From Oscillospiraceae bacterium (GTDB taxonomy: Bacteria > Bacillota > Clostridia > Saccharofermentanales > Saccharofermentanaceae): a stretch of 64,000 nucleotides of DNA. The notes beneath the pieces were generated by a model. That model did not search any database. It had not been told where the DNA came from and was given only the letters and a program-made list of their open reading frames with translations. Of this stretch, positions 34,264 to 43,918 are shown one piece after another. Both the position numbers and the translations under genes were made by a program. Where the stretch lies: NCBI GenBank assembly GCA_902764825.1, contig CACWXL010000002.1, positions 124,001 to 188,000 on the forward strand. The letters run 5' to 3'. Positions within the stretch are counted from its first letter, which is position 1. Each line of letters begins with the position of its first letter.

Positions 34264-35577
34264 TTACAGTTCGTACTTATGCTTGTCAGCAACATTGATA
34301 TCTTCGCCCAGCTGGACTTCGATAAGCTGAATTCCTTCATCTCCGGCAAATACGGTATGCTTGCATCCTGCAGCCATCGTGATAACGTCACCCGGCCTTA
34401 CAAGCTGCTCCATGCCGTCAACGACAGTGCGGCCGGAACCGGAGATAACTGTCCAGACCTCGTCACGCTTATCGTGGCTGTGATAGTTCATCTTGTTGCC
34501 GGGGTTAAGCGTTACCTTTACGGTCATGGAAGTCTCTTCGATATCAAGGACCCTGTATGAACCCCAGCTCTTCTCAGCGAACATAACGCGCTGGTCGATC
34601 TCATCGACGAAGGGCTTGATGTATGAGCTCTGCTCCTTATCTGATACGAGGATTCCCTCAGGGCTTGCCGAGATTACAACATCCTTAAGGCCCATACCGA
34701 TGATCGGGATACCGAGTTCGTTTACTATATGGACGTTGGAGCACTTATCGTTAAGAGCGCCGTCTCCGATGACCGGATCGACCATTGCTTCGGTAAGAGT
34801 ATTCCAAGTACCGAGATCTTTCCATTCGCCGTTATATCTGAGAACGTCTATTGAAGTCTCAGCCTCAACTACTGCATAGTCGAATGAGATCTTCTTTAAG
34901 TTTGCATAATTCGAAAAGAGCTCATCGTAATCGTCTGTGCCCAAAAGCTCCTTACTCTTATCAAGAACATAAGAGAGCTTGTATGCGAATACGCCGCCGT
35001 TCCAGAGGGCGCCGCCGTCAATATATTCCTGTGCTTTCTCTGCAGTAGGCTTTTCTGTAAAGCCCCATCCGTCAGAACCGTCTTCGTTCTTGATCGGCTT
35101 GATATAGCCGTACTTCTCGGACGGATAAGTCGGTTCGATACCCATGAGTGTCAGGTTTTTCGCGCCCGTGGAAGCCGCTTCGTAGAGCCTGTTCACGCAC
35201 TCGAAATAAGAATCCTCAACATAAGGATCCACCGGGCATACGACGACCGCCTCATCTCTCGGAACATTCATTACGCAGTTAAGATATGAAGTCGCAAGAG
35301 CGATAGCAGCGAAAGTATCTCTTCTGCAGGGCTCTACGGAAATTCCGACGTCCATTCCGAGCTGGTTATGGATAGCAGAGACCTGCGATTTGGATGTAGC
35401 GATGGTTACGACCGCGTCAGGATCAACTGCCTTGATCTGGCCGTAGATACGCTGGACCATTGACTCATATTCACCGTTCTCTTTCTTGAAGATCTTGATG
35501 AACTGCTTGGAGCGGATATCGTTCGACAAAGGCCAGAGCCTTTTTCCTGAACCGCCGGAAAGTAGGATTATGTTCAT
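34264..35577 (-). CDS. manC: mannose-1-phosphate guanylyltransferase (ManC/AlgA family)
   Basis: 437 aa. N-terminal nucleotidyltransferase domain with LLSGGSGKRLWPLS (5-18) and KQF, FTEKPTAEKA near 174 and a C-terminal cupin domain from about 335 with WGSYRVLDIEE and NYHSHDKRDEVWTVISG. Makes GDP-mannose from mannose-1-phosphate and GTP. The cupin part is the region that in bifunctional members has isomerase activity, but a separate ManA is present. Followed by fcl, 3 bases apart. Confidence 0.92.
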   Translation of the reverse strand: MNIILLSGGSGKRLWPLSNDIRSKQFIKIFKKENGEYESMVQRIYGQIKAVDPDAVVTIATSKSQVSAIHNQLGMDVGISVEPCRRDTFAAIALATSYLNCVMNVPRDEAVVVCPVDPYVEDSYFECVNRLYEAASTGAKNLTLMGIEPTYPSEKYGYIKPIKNEDGSDGWGFTEKPTAEKAQEYIDGGALWNGGVFAYKLSYVLDKSKELLGTDDYDELFSNYANLKKISFDYAVVEAETSIDVLRYNGEWKDLGTWNTLTEAMVDPVIGDGALNDKCSNVHIVNELGIPIIGMGLKDVVISASPEGILVSDKEQSSYIKPFVDEIDQRVMFAEKSWGSYRVLDIEETSMTVKVTLNPGNKMNYHSHDKRDEVWTVISGSGRTVVDGMEQLVRPGDVITMAAGCKHTVFAGDEGIQLIEVQLGEDINVADKHKYEL

Positions 35578-35580
35578 AGA

Positions 35581-36525
35581 TTACCTTTCTGCCCTCATCG
35601 GGTTCTCGAGGAAGTCCTTATATGCAAGCCTGATGCCGTCTTCAAGCTCAGTTTTGTATGTCCAGCCGAGCTTTGTAGCCTTGGATACGTCAAGAAGCTT
35701 TCTGGGCGTACCGTTGGGCTTTGTCATATCCCACTCGATCTTTCCCTCATAGCCAACGACCTTTGCAACGAGCTCTGTAAGCTCCTTGATCGTAAGTTCC
35801 TTGCCTGTTCCGGCATTTACGGTCTCATCACCGCTGTAGTTATTCATGAGGAATACGCATAGGTTGGCAAGATCGTCAACATATAAGAATTCACGCAAAG
35901 GTGAACCGTCACCCCAGCATGTTACTGATTCCCTGCCTTCGACCTTAGCTTCGTGGAAGCGGCGGATAAGTGCAGGAAGCACATGGCTGTGCTCAGGATG
36001 GTAATTATCATTGGGGCCGTAAAGATTTGTAGGCATTACGGAGATATAGTCCGTGCCGTACTGGCCGTTAAGATATTCGCAGTACTTAAGGCCTGAGATC
36101 TTTGCAAGAGCGTAAGCTTCGTTGGTCTGCTCAAGGCTAGATGTAAGAAGGCATGACTCAGGCATCGGCTGGGGAGCCATTCTCGGATAGATGCATGAGC
36201 TTCCGAGGAATTCCAGCTTCTTGCAGCCGTTCTTCCACGCGCTGTGGATTACGTTCATCTCAAGGATCATGTTATCGTACATGAAGTCAGCCTTGGCCTT
36301 TGCATTTCCCATGATGCCGCCTACCTTAGCAGCTGCAAGGAATACATATTCAGGCTTTTCCTCTTCGAAAAACTTCTCGACCTGATCCTGTCTTGTGAGA
36401 TCTAATTCCTTATGCGTTCTTAAAACGAGATTGTGATATCCCTGACGCTCAAGCTCTCTTACGATAGCTGAGCCGACCATGCCCTTGTGTCCGGCAACGT
36501 AGATCTTTGCATTTTTGTCCATCAT
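35581..36525 (-). CDS. fcl: GDP-L-fucose synthase
   Basis: 314 aa. Extended SDR with AGHKGMVGSAIVREL (11-25), FLAAAKVGGI near 65, GSSCIYPRMAPQPMPE near 107 and YALAKISGLKYCE giving the YxxxK pair. Performs the epimerisation and reduction that yield GDP-L-fucose. Its start follows the gmd stop by one base. Two adjacent ATG codons are possible starts. Confidence 0.94.
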   Translation of the reverse strand: MMDKNAKIYVAGHKGMVGSAIVRELERQGYHNLVLRTHKELDLTRQDQVEKFFEEEKPEYVFLAAAKVGGIMGNAKAKADFMYDNMILEMNVIHSAWKNGCKKLEFLGSSCIYPRMAPQPMPESCLLTSSLEQTNEAYALAKISGLKYCEYLNGQYGTDYISVMPTNLYGPNDNYHPEHSHVLPALIRRFHEAKVEGRESVTCWGDGSPLREFLYVDDLANLCVFLMNNYSGDETVNAGTGKELTIKELTELVAKVVGYEGKIEWDMTKPNGTPRKLLDVSKATKLGWTYKTELEDGIRLAYKDFLENPMRAER

Positions 36526-36526
36526 A

Positions 36527-37570
36527 TCAGAGCGCCTCTTTCATTGCTTTCTGCTGCTTTGCGAGCATTCTGTCGTGCTTGGCCATGATCTCAATAAGTT
36601 CCTCATATGTTGTCTTCTGAGGATTCCAGCCGAGAACGGTCTTAGCCTTTGTAGGATCGCCCCAGAGATTGTCAACGTCTGTAGGTCTGAACCATGCGGG
36701 ATTTACGCAGACGAGCATCTTGCCTGTCTTTACGTCATAGCCCTTCTCATCAACGCCGGTACCTTCCCAGCGGATCTCAATGCCGTTAGCCTTGAAAGCC
36801 TTCTCCGTGAAGTCACGAACCGTGTGCTGCTCACCTGTTGCGATAACGAAGTCATCAGGTGTCTCCTGCTGCATGATGAGCCACATGCATTCAACATAAT
36901 CCTTTGCATAACCCCAGTCACGGAGGCTGTCCATATTACCGAGCTCCAGGTGATCCTGAAGGCCTTCAGCGATCCTTCCTGCAGCAAGTGTGATCTTTCT
37001 TGTTACGAAGTTCTCGCCTCTTCTCTCAGACTCATGGTTAAAGAGGATGCCGTTTACGGCGAACATTCCGTATGCTTCACGGTATTCCTTGATCATCCAG
37101 AAACCGTACTGCTTAGCAACTGCATAAGGGCTGTAAGGATGGAAAGGCGTAGTCTCTCTCTGGGGTACTTCCTCTACCTTGCCGAAGAGCTCTGATGTTG
37201 AAGCCTGATAGATCTTGCAGGTCTTCTCCAAGCCCAGCATCCTCATTGCTTCAAGAAGCCTTAAAACGCCGACGGCATCAACATCGCCGGAGTATTCAGG
37301 AACGTCAAAGCTTACCTGAACATGGCTCTGAGCTGCCAGGTTATATATCTCATCAGGCATTACTTCCTTGATGATGCGGATAAGAGAAGTCGAATCCGTA
37401 AGGTCGCCGTCATGGAGCTTGATCTTATCCATGATATGTTCGATACGTCCGGTGTTTGCGATACTTGCGCGGCGTGTGATGCCGTGAACTTCGTATCCCT
37501 TATCGAGCAGGAACTCGGCCAAATATGAGCCGTCCTGACCTGTGATGCCTGTGATCAATGCTTTTTTCAT
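36527..37570 (-). CDS. gmd: GDP-mannose 4,6-dehydratase
   Basis: 347 aa. Short-chain dehydrogenase with [20 protein letters not shown] (7-26), the [10 protein letters not shown] segment (here [10 protein letters not shown] near 125) and [10 protein letters not shown] with the YxxxK active site. Converts GDP-mannose to the 4-keto-6-deoxy intermediate used by fcl. First gene of the GDP-fucose operon; TTGGAGGAATG precedes the ATG. A TATAAT box in the 127-base gap upstream may belong to its promoter, but no good -35 was found. Confidence 0.94.
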   Translation of the reverse strand: MKKALITGITGQDGSYLAEFLLDKGYEVHGITRRASIANTGRIEHIMDKIKLHDGDLTDSTSLIRIIKEVMPDEIYNLAAQSHVQVSFDVPEYSGDVDAVGVLRLLEAMRMLGLEKTCKIYQASTSELFGKVEEVPQRETTPFHPYSPYAVAKQYGFWMIKEYREAYGMFAVNGILFNHESERRGENFVTRKITLAAGRIAEGLQDHLELGNMDSLRDWGYAKDYVECMWLIMQQETPDDFVIATGEQHTVRDFTEKAFKANGIEIRWEGTGVDEKGYDVKTGKMLVCVNPAWFRPTDVDNLWGDPTKAKTVLGWNPQKTTYEELIEIMAKHDRMLAKQQKAMKEAL

Positions 37571-37697
37571 TTATCTCATTCCTCCAATTAGTAATCGGTT
37601 ATCACAATATGGTTCAAATACTTCACCATAATAAAATAAGCGAACCGCCCGAAGAATTCATCTTTTTGCAGTTCACTTACATTATATAGCTTTTTTG

Positions 37698-38564
37698 TTA
37701 CCACTGCTCCCGGTAAACTGTAGGAGATACTCCCTCTACTTCTTTGAAAACCCGTGAAAAATAATGCGGCGCGCCTATTCCGACTTCATATCCGATCTCT
37801 TCGACGCTCTTATTCGTAAATCTCAAGAGCTGCTTGGCATGCGTGATCCTGACAGATAACAGGTACGAAGTAATCGTCATGCCGAACTGTTCCTTGAATG
37901 AATGGGTCAGATAATGCTTGGATATGAAGAACTTGGCACAAAGGCCGTCTAAAGATATCTTCGATTCATAATTTTCATCAAGATATGCCTTTACCTCAAG
38001 AACGCTCGCTTTCTTTACGGGCAGCGCCTTATCTTCAGGGTGCCAGGACTCAGCCATTATGAGCCTTAAGAGCAGGGACAGCTTCTCATTTATGAGCATA
38101 TCTCTTATATGCTCGCCGCTCCTGGCAATTCCGATCAGTTCTCTTATCACATTAACGAATATCTCAGTATCAGAGGGCGCGAAAACAGGCCTGCCGCCTC
38201 TCTCGCAATACTTGTTATAGATCGATGAGAGCGTCGGACCGTAGAAATGGCACCAGGACAGTGTCCAAAGATCATCAGGATCAGGCTGGTGTGAATATGG
38301 CTTGCGGCAATCAATAAAAACACATGAGCCTTTTGAGAGCTCATATTCCCTGCCGTTATATTTCAGGAGCCCGGAACCCTTTTCGACGATGAAGAAAAGA
38401 TAGGACTGAAGGTTGGATCTTGAAGATGTATGAGGCTTTAACGCTTCAAGTCTTCCGATCTCCTGAAGATGGAACAGAGAGTTCCTTGCAAAGGTGGACG
38501 CAGTATAAAGAACGCGGTCGGAGTCTACGATCTTTGACTTACTGTTGGTAAATAAACTCTCCAT
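37698..38564 (-). CDS. AraC-family transcriptional regulator
   Basis: 288 aa. An N-terminal cupin-like sensor domain (VEKGSGLLKYNGREYEL near 55-72, then CVFIDCRKPYSHQP) and a C-terminal double HTH (about 188-285) with GLCAKFFISKHYLTHSFKEQ cut across 208-228 and the conserved SVEEIGYEVG...YFSRVFKEVEGVSPTVYR ending. It is the last gene of the exopolysaccharide operon and directly upstream of the GDP-fucose operon, so it may regulate one or both. GGAGA precedes the ATG. Confidence 0.88.
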   Translation of the reverse strand: MESLFTNSKSKIVDSDRVLYTASTFARNSLFHLQEIGRLEALKPHTSSRSNLQSYLFFIVEKGSGLLKYNGREYELSKGSCVFIDCRKPYSHQPDPDDLWTLSWCHFYGPTLSSIYNKYCERGGRPVFAPSDTEIFVNVIRELIGIARSGEHIRDMLINEKLSLLLRLIMAESWHPEDKALPVKKASVLEVKAYLDENYESKISLDGLCAKFFISKHYLTHSFKEQFGMTITSYLLSVRITHAKQLLRFTNKSVEEIGYEVGIGAPHYFSRVFKEVEGVSPTVYREQW

Positions 38565-38582
38565 CTGTTAGTCTCCGGATAC

Positions 38583-39812
38583 TTATGCCTTAAACTTTAA
38601 CCTGTTCTTCAACCGTTCGATCAGCTTATCCTTCCGGGAATTATTATACTTGCAAAGCAATGCCAGAGAATATGCCAGGAAGATATAATTGTTATCAATG
38701 AAAGATTCACAGAGCATAACTACGAAAAAGCAGAAAAGAAGCACGAGCAAAAGCCCGGATTTCTTATCTTTATTGCCGGAGACGGTCTTAAATACCGTAA
38801 ATACCATCGCAAGATAACCTAAAAGAAGAACAAAGCCTCCCTGGATAAGTATGTCAAAGAAAAGATTATGCGCATTTCTGTTGATCCCGTGCCACGTGAT
38901 GATCCAGCCGTTATCAAAGTTGCCGTAACCGATTATGGGGTGCCTGGATATCATTTTCAGGCAGCTCTCCCAGATATAGGTCCTGCCTGAAAACGTCAGA
39001 TCCTTATGAAGCACTTCACGGATAATGTGAGCAAGAGGCGGTATCAAGCCCGCATAAACGATAAGGAACATACAAAAAACATAAGCAACAAGCAGCGTCT
39101 TTACGTTGATGAGCTTTTCCCTGACCTTTGTCTTGTGGATGAATAAAACATAAATGAGCATTACAAAATAGCTTCCGATTCCGGTGCCTGACATCGTAAG
39201 AAGATTAGTAAAGCCGCCTGCTGCCAGAGCTGTAATCCGAAGGATCTTATTGATCTTTTTATCAGGCAGAAGATACGCTGTCGCGATAGCCAGCAAGGAC
39301 GGGAGCGATAACCTGTTATCAACTTCCAGAAAATTCATTCGGTCTATCTGCCTGAACTGACCGTCAGCAGAATATGTTTCCATGGTGATTATTCCCTCCG
39401 GCTTTAATACGAGGATCACCAGGTTGATCAGAATTATCACGGTAAAATACCATGCGCACGCTTCCAAAAAGCAGTTATCTTTCCTGTAAAACTCATAAGA
39501 TACAAGAAATAGAATTGCGAACAGATGTATCGCCGCGCGGAACAAAAGCTTATAATCGCCTCCGTGCAGAATGGCCACGACAACGCCTGTCAGAATAAAA
39601 ACAAATGCACCTGCTGTTATGGCGTTTTTTAGATTCTTAAAGCTGATCGTCGCAGACATGATTATCGCAGCAAGGAACACCAGGCAGTGAATTGGAAACA
39701 TTTGTGTATAAACAAAAGAAACAACAGGCAGTACCTCAAATGCCCTTGGCGTAAACAGGATCACCAGGAAGAACATAAGGAGAATAAATTCGATGAAATT
39801 ACTTCTTCTCAT
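38583..39812 (-). CDS. O-antigen polymerase/ligase family protein (Wzy-like)
   Basis: 409 aa with about 11 predicted membrane helices and one larger outer loop (about 285-325) holding GRTYIWESCLKMISRHPIIGYG (across 278-300), the pattern GxxxxW...iGxG typical of the O-antigen ligase/polymerase (PF04932) family. In this context it probably polymerises repeat units exported by a flippase. No Wzx flippase is evident in the window. Confidence 0.78.
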   Translation of the reverse strand: MRRSNFIEFILLMFFLVILFTPRAFEVLPVVSFVYTQMFPIHCLVFLAAIIMSATISFKNLKNAITAGAFVFILTGVVVAILHGGDYKLLFRAAIHLFAILFLVSYEFYRKDNCFLEACAWYFTVIILINLVILVLKPEGIITMETYSADGQFRQIDRMNFLEVDNRLSLPSLLAIATAYLLPDKKINKILRITALAAGGFTNLLTMSGTGIGSYFVMLIYVLFIHKTKVREKLINVKTLLVAYVFCMFLIVYAGLIPPLAHIIREVLHKDLTFSGRTYIWESCLKMISRHPIIGYGNFDNGWIITWHGINRNAHNLFFDILIQGGFVLLLGYLAMVFTVFKTVSGNKDKKSGLLLVLLFCFFVVMLCESFIDNNYIFLAYSLALLCKYNNSRKDKLIERLKNRLKFKA

Positions 39813-39815
39813 CTT

Positions 39816-40568
39816 TTACCACTCATTCCTTAACATATGCTTCAGGTTCCAGATAAAAGCCTTAAGCTTGATCAAAGGGCTTTTCCTGATTATGCCGTTC
39901 TTTATCCTTACATTGTAGTTATCAAGGATTGTTTTGTAATAAGCTTTATTGGATGTTCCTTCAACTGAATATACACAGACCACTCTGTTCTCGTGATAAA
40001 ACTTATACCCTTTAAGATAAGCCTGAAGGAAGAAATCATAATCAGCGCAGATCTTAAACCGGCTGTCAAACATTATCTCATCAAAGACTTTTCTTCTCGT
40101 AAAAGTCGCCTGATGGCAGAAGAACTTAAAATCTTTAAGAGCTTCGAGATCTTTGTCTGCAATATCAAGCTTTTTCCGGTCTCCCTTAATGCGGTAACTG
40201 TCACCGTAGACAACATCGATTCCGTCATGATCATTATCTGCGAAAATATCTTTCAACACATCAGCATCTGCAAATGTATCATCTGCATTCATATAGATGA
40301 GCCACTCGCCATTACAGCTTCTTACTGCCTTATTCATTGCATCATAGATGCCGTTGTCTTTCTCGGAGATAAGATTTAATAAAATGCCTTTCTCCTCAAA
40401 CTCCGGCTTATATCTTTCAACGATCTTAAGCGTGTTATCCTTTGATGCTCCGTCAATGATAACATATTCAAAATCTTTATAAGTCTGCTCAAGAACTGAC
40501 TTCAACGTATTCCCGATCGAAGCTTCAGCGTTATAGCAGACTGTGATCACACTTACCTTGGTTCCCAT
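39816..40568 (-). CDS. GT2 family glycosyltransferase
   Basis: 250 aa. VSVITVCYNAEASIGNTLKS at the N-terminus, EYVIIDGASKDNT near 35 and MNADDTFAD (DxD-type) near 94. A short version of the WcaA/EpsE-like GT-A enzymes, no membrane helices. Closely packed between wzy (3 bases) and the Stealth gene. Confidence 0.87.
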   Translation of the reverse strand: MGTKVSVITVCYNAEASIGNTLKSVLEQTYKDFEYVIIDGASKDNTLKIVERYKPEFEEKGILLNLISEKDNGIYDAMNKAVRSCNGEWLIYMNADDTFADADVLKDIFADNDHDGIDVVYGDSYRIKGDRKKLDIADKDLEALKDFKFFCHQATFTRRKVFDEIMFDSRFKICADYDFFLQAYLKGYKFYHENRVVCVYSVEGTSNKAYYKTILDNYNVRIKNGIIRKSPLIKLKAFIWNLKHMLRNEW

Positions 40569-40580
40569 ATTTTTCCTTTA

Positions 40581-41579
40581 TCAGATCTCAAAAGAAGACT
40601 TATCAGGCAGAATGCTTTCAAATGCATCTTTCAAGTCTTTCTGAGCCTTGCTTATGTCATCCCCTGAAAACTCATCGTTAATACAGAGGATACTCTTTTT
40701 CTGATTCTTTATCGTGCTTATGAGGAATGAATTATCCCCGTCTGTGACAGGAATGAATGTCCTCTTGTTTTGCGAAGTGGGAACGAAATTCCCGCTCACA
40801 AGTCTCCAGTATCTTATAAGCCAGTGGCTTATGTTTTCCTTATTTCTGAATTTGCTGTGAACAGTTGCATTCATAAGTTCAGGATAAAGGTTCCACATGT
40901 CGTCGAATTCTTTTTTCAAATATGCGACAGGCGTGTGATAGTCACGAAAACCCGTGAACTTATTCCATGGCTTAGTAAGTTCCAATGTTCTTATAACTGA
41001 CTTGATATCCTTCATGTTATACCACTGAGAACGGTTCTTCTTTAAGACTTCACGTTTACTGAAGTTCTCATTGATCACCCTCACGTTATTTGCAAGGATA
41101 TAACCGAAATCCTCAGAAAATTCTATTGCATCCAAAGCAGCAAAATCACAGGGCTTTCCGGCCTTGAAAAAATCCGTCTCTTTTACTTCATCAAGAATGA
41201 AGAAGTCATCGTTAAACAGAATGAACCTGTCAGATAAGCCTTCGATCTTATTGATGCCAAGCTCAATTGCATTAGAATTAAATGTGGGAAGCGCATCTTC
41301 CGGCATATAGTCTTTATGGTCAACAAGCTTAAGTTTAGGATGATCCGGATTAAGCCACTCCAGCCTCTGGCCGCAAGTAACGAAATAGACCTTATTTACC
41401 CAGGGAGCAAACTTTTCGACACCTCTGAACCAGTAGCGCATAAGATCCCAGTCGCGGTATCTCCGGGCTCCGGCATTATCCTCTGATGTCTTGATGCCGA
41501 GATATTCATTTCTGGTCTTCTGCCATTCCGGATCGTTACCGTCGACCCATGTAACTATGAAATCAATCTTATCGCTCAT
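40581..41579 (-). CDS. Stealth-family sugar-phosphate transferase
   Basis: 332 aa. Shows conserved region 1 (IDFIVTWVDGNDPEW, 6-20), region 2 (YRDWDLMRYWFRGVEKFAPW across 41-60 and ALPTFNSNAIE with FILFNDDFF near 125) and region 3 (FRDYHTPVAYLKKEF near 212). Stealth proteins transfer hexose-1-phosphate to hydroxyls, as in GlcNAc-1-phosphate capsule polymerases. This gives a second way, besides LicD, of adding phosphodiester bonds to the surface polymer. Overlaps the next upstream gene by 4 bases. Confidence 0.9.
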   Translation of the reverse strand: MSDKIDFIVTWVDGNDPEWQKTRNEYLGIKTSEDNAGARRYRDWDLMRYWFRGVEKFAPWVNKVYFVTCGQRLEWLNPDHPKLKLVDHKDYMPEDALPTFNSNAIELGINKIEGLSDRFILFNDDFFILDEVKETDFFKAGKPCDFAALDAIEFSEDFGYILANNVRVINENFSKREVLKKNRSQWYNMKDIKSVIRTLELTKPWNKFTGFRDYHTPVAYLKKEFDDMWNLYPELMNATVHSKFRNKENISHWLIRYWRLVSGNFVPTSQNKRTFIPVTDGDNSFLISTIKNQKKSILCINDEFSGDDISKAQKDLKDAFESILPDKSSFEI

Positions 41580-42718
41580 ATCCCTGCCGCCTTCATATAA
41601 AACTTCTCCAAAACTTTTATCTGCGCACTTATATCATAACCTTTATCTGTAAATAAAGACTTCCTGTCGCTTCTGGTCTTAAACGCATCAAGAGATGCTT
41701 CGATCTTGTCAGCCCACGTCTTTGCATCTTTATCAAGGCCAAGGCTCACCGCCTTTTCCGTAACAAACGAAGAAGGAGAAACCGTGTCCGAAACAATGCA
41801 TATAAGATCAGATGCCTGAGCCTCAAGCAAGGCGATGCTTAATCCCTCATAAAGCGACGGGAAAAGGAATACGTCAGCTGCCTGAAGCAAGCGGTCTACA
41901 TCATTCCTGTTTCCGAGGAACCGAACTTTGCCTGATAAACCCATCCCGCTGACCATATCTCTTATCCTGTATTCGTCCTCGCCCTTACCGACCAATATCA
42001 GTCTGTATGCTTCATCACGCGAACAAAGCTCACTGAAGATTTCGATGACCTTGTCATGATTCTTCTGTGTACGGAACTGTCCGACGTGGATTATTACCTT
42101 CTTCCCTTCAAAGCCTAATTCCTTCCTGACTTCAGCGCGGGTCTCTTCGTCATAACTGTATCTTGATGATTCGATAGCATTTGTAAGGAGCAGGTAATTC
42201 TCACCTTTGCATCTCTTCTTTCCGAAGAGCCATTTGCCGGCTTCAGGAGAACATGCGACATAATATTCCGCATAGCGTCTTAACAGGTGCTTCTCATACT
42301 TGAGATAAGCCCTGTGAAGATGATCTTTAAGGCCCTTGGGGTTATCTAACTGGTCAGTGTTGTGGCTGTGCGCGATCCTTGCCTTAATGCCATGCTTTTT
42401 CGCCGCCTTAAGAGCCTCTTCACCTATTGCATCCATATGTGTATGAACGATATCGTATCTATGGTCTCTGAAGAAATCATCGAGTTCTTTGTTGTGGAGC
42501 TTTCTGTCAACGCCCCTGGCCGTTATCTGATAGAATCTGCAGCCTAAAGACTCAAGATATTTCTTATCATCAGAAGTATCCGTTGTCTTGTCGAAAATGA
42601 GAAAATCAATATGGAACATCTCACGATCGATATTCTTTACGATATTGATCATGACATTCTCTGTTCCGCCCTTTTTCAAAGGACAACCGAAAACAAACAG
42701 TATCCTTAACGGGTTCAT
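41576..42718 (-). CDS. GT4 family glycosyltransferase
   Basis: 380 aa. GT-B fold: ILFVFGCPLKKGGTENVMIN at the N-terminus, HTHMDAIG near 95, VIIHVGQFRTQKNHDKVIEI near 213 and the donor motif FLFPSLYEGLSIALLEAQAS near 293 (EX7E). Overlaps both neighbours by 4 bases (ATGA), indicating coupled translation. Confidence 0.88.
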   Translation of the reverse strand: MNPLRILFVFGCPLKKGGTENVMINIVKNIDREMFHIDFLIFDKTTDTSDDKKYLESLGCRFYQITARGVDRKLHNKELDDFFRDHRYDIVHTHMDAIGEEALKAAKKHGIKARIAHSHNTDQLDNPKGLKDHLHRAYLKYEKHLLRRYAEYYVACSPEAGKWLFGKKRCKGENYLLLTNAIESSRYSYDEETRAEVRKELGFEGKKVIIHVGQFRTQKNHDKVIEIFSELCSRDEAYRLILVGKGEDEYRIRDMVSGMGLSGKVRFLGNRNDVDRLLQAADVFLFPSLYEGLSIALLEAQASDLICIVSDTVSPSSFVTEKAVSLGLDKDAKTWADKIEASLDAFKTRSDRKSLFTDKGYDISAQIKVLEKFYMKAAGI

Positions 42719-43899
42719 ATCAATTCCTCGTACAACTTCATATATGCCTCGTAAGTCTTATCCTTCGGGAATCTGAAAGAACTTACATCCGGTCTTCTTC
42801 TCTGCTCACATATCGTTCTGATCCTGTCTGCAGCGCTCATAAGATCATGAGGTTCGACGATATAACCTTCATTCTCCGTAACGGTCTCCGGAATGCCCGT
42901 GCAGTTATAAGCAACAACGGGAGTTCCACAGGCAATGGCTTCTATGTTCGGCAGGCCGAATGTCTCTTCTACACTCGCATTAAAAAGGACATTGGCAGCA
43001 CTGTAAATCCCGGCGAGTTCCTTAGGTCCGTCAGTCCTTCCGATACCTATCATGTTGTCAGGCAGCGAGGCCTTTTGCTTGTCATTAAGGCCGACCAGGA
43101 CGATCTTATATCTGTCGTCCAGAATCTTAGACAATTCAATAAAATCAGCAAGACCTTTTCTGGTGTCCCACGTGCTCGCAACGCCCAAAACGACAGCCTT
43201 GTCACCGACATCATACTTCATCCTGAAATCACAGGAGGACGGCTTGAAGACATTAGTATCTATTCCGTTGTATATGACTCTTGAAGGCAGATCTTTCAAG
43301 AAAGAATCCTTCAGTTCGTTGTTAAGCCAGTTTGAGACACATACGAGGTTAAGACCTTTAACAGAATGGACCATCTGATTCTTTTCGCTGAAATTCTTAG
43401 CAGAATTATCTTTGAAAAGGCTCGCCGGATAGGACTTTTTCTGCGGGCATCTGCTGCATCCTTCCTGCCTCCACTTGCTGCATTCCGCCATGCTGTAATA
43501 GCAGCAGTGCCCTGTATAAGCCCAGCAGTCATGCAACGTCCAGACAACAGGCTTATCAGCTTCTGCCAGATACTCAAAGAGCATCGGAACATTTATGTAG
43601 TATCCGTGCAGATTGTGAAGATGAATTATATCCGGATCATAATCTTTTATCTGCTCAATGAGTTTTGCCGTGGCGCCTTTTGAGTAATGACCTGCCTTAT
43701 CCGTAAACCTCGTAAAAACGCCGTCAGCATAAATGGAAAATGAGTTGCCGATCCTGATCGACGGAACATCTCCGGGCACATCATTTCTTGCAAAAGCGAC
43801 AACGCCTTCGTGACCGCGTGCTTTTAAAGTGCGGTATATATCAACGGCGATCTTGCCGGTGCTTAAGTTTCCGAATGTGTTTATCTGCAGTACTTTCAC
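42715..43899 (-). CDS. GT4 family glycosyltransferase
   Basis: 394 aa. GT-B fold: VLQINTFGNLSTGKIAVDIY, HLHNLHGYYINVP near 96, WTLHDCWAYTGHCCYYSMAE (Cys-rich patch, about 120-158, with further Cys), and EETFGLPNIEAIACGTPVVA near 322. Members with this Cys-containing segment are usually colanic-acid or exopolysaccharide enzymes of the WcaC type. Donor not identifiable. Confidence 0.87.
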   Translation of the reverse strand: MKVLQINTFGNLSTGKIAVDIYRTLKARGHEGVVAFARNDVPGDVPSIRIGNSFSIYADGVFTRFTDKAGHYSKGATAKLIEQIKDYDPDIIHLHNLHGYYINVPMLFEYLAEADKPVVWTLHDCWAYTGHCCYYSMAECSKWRQEGCSRCPQKKSYPASLFKDNSAKNFSEKNQMVHSVKGLNLVCVSNWLNNELKDSFLKDLPSRVIYNGIDTNVFKPSSCDFRMKYDVGDKAVVLGVASTWDTRKGLADFIELSKILDDRYKIVLVGLNDKQKASLPDNMIGIGRTDGPKELAGIYSAANVLFNASVEETFGLPNIEAIACGTPVVAYNCTGIPETVTENEGYIVEPHDLMSAADRIRTICEQRRRPDVSSFRFPKDKTYEAYMKLYEELI

Positions 43900-43918
43900 G
43901 CTATATTCACCCGGTATA

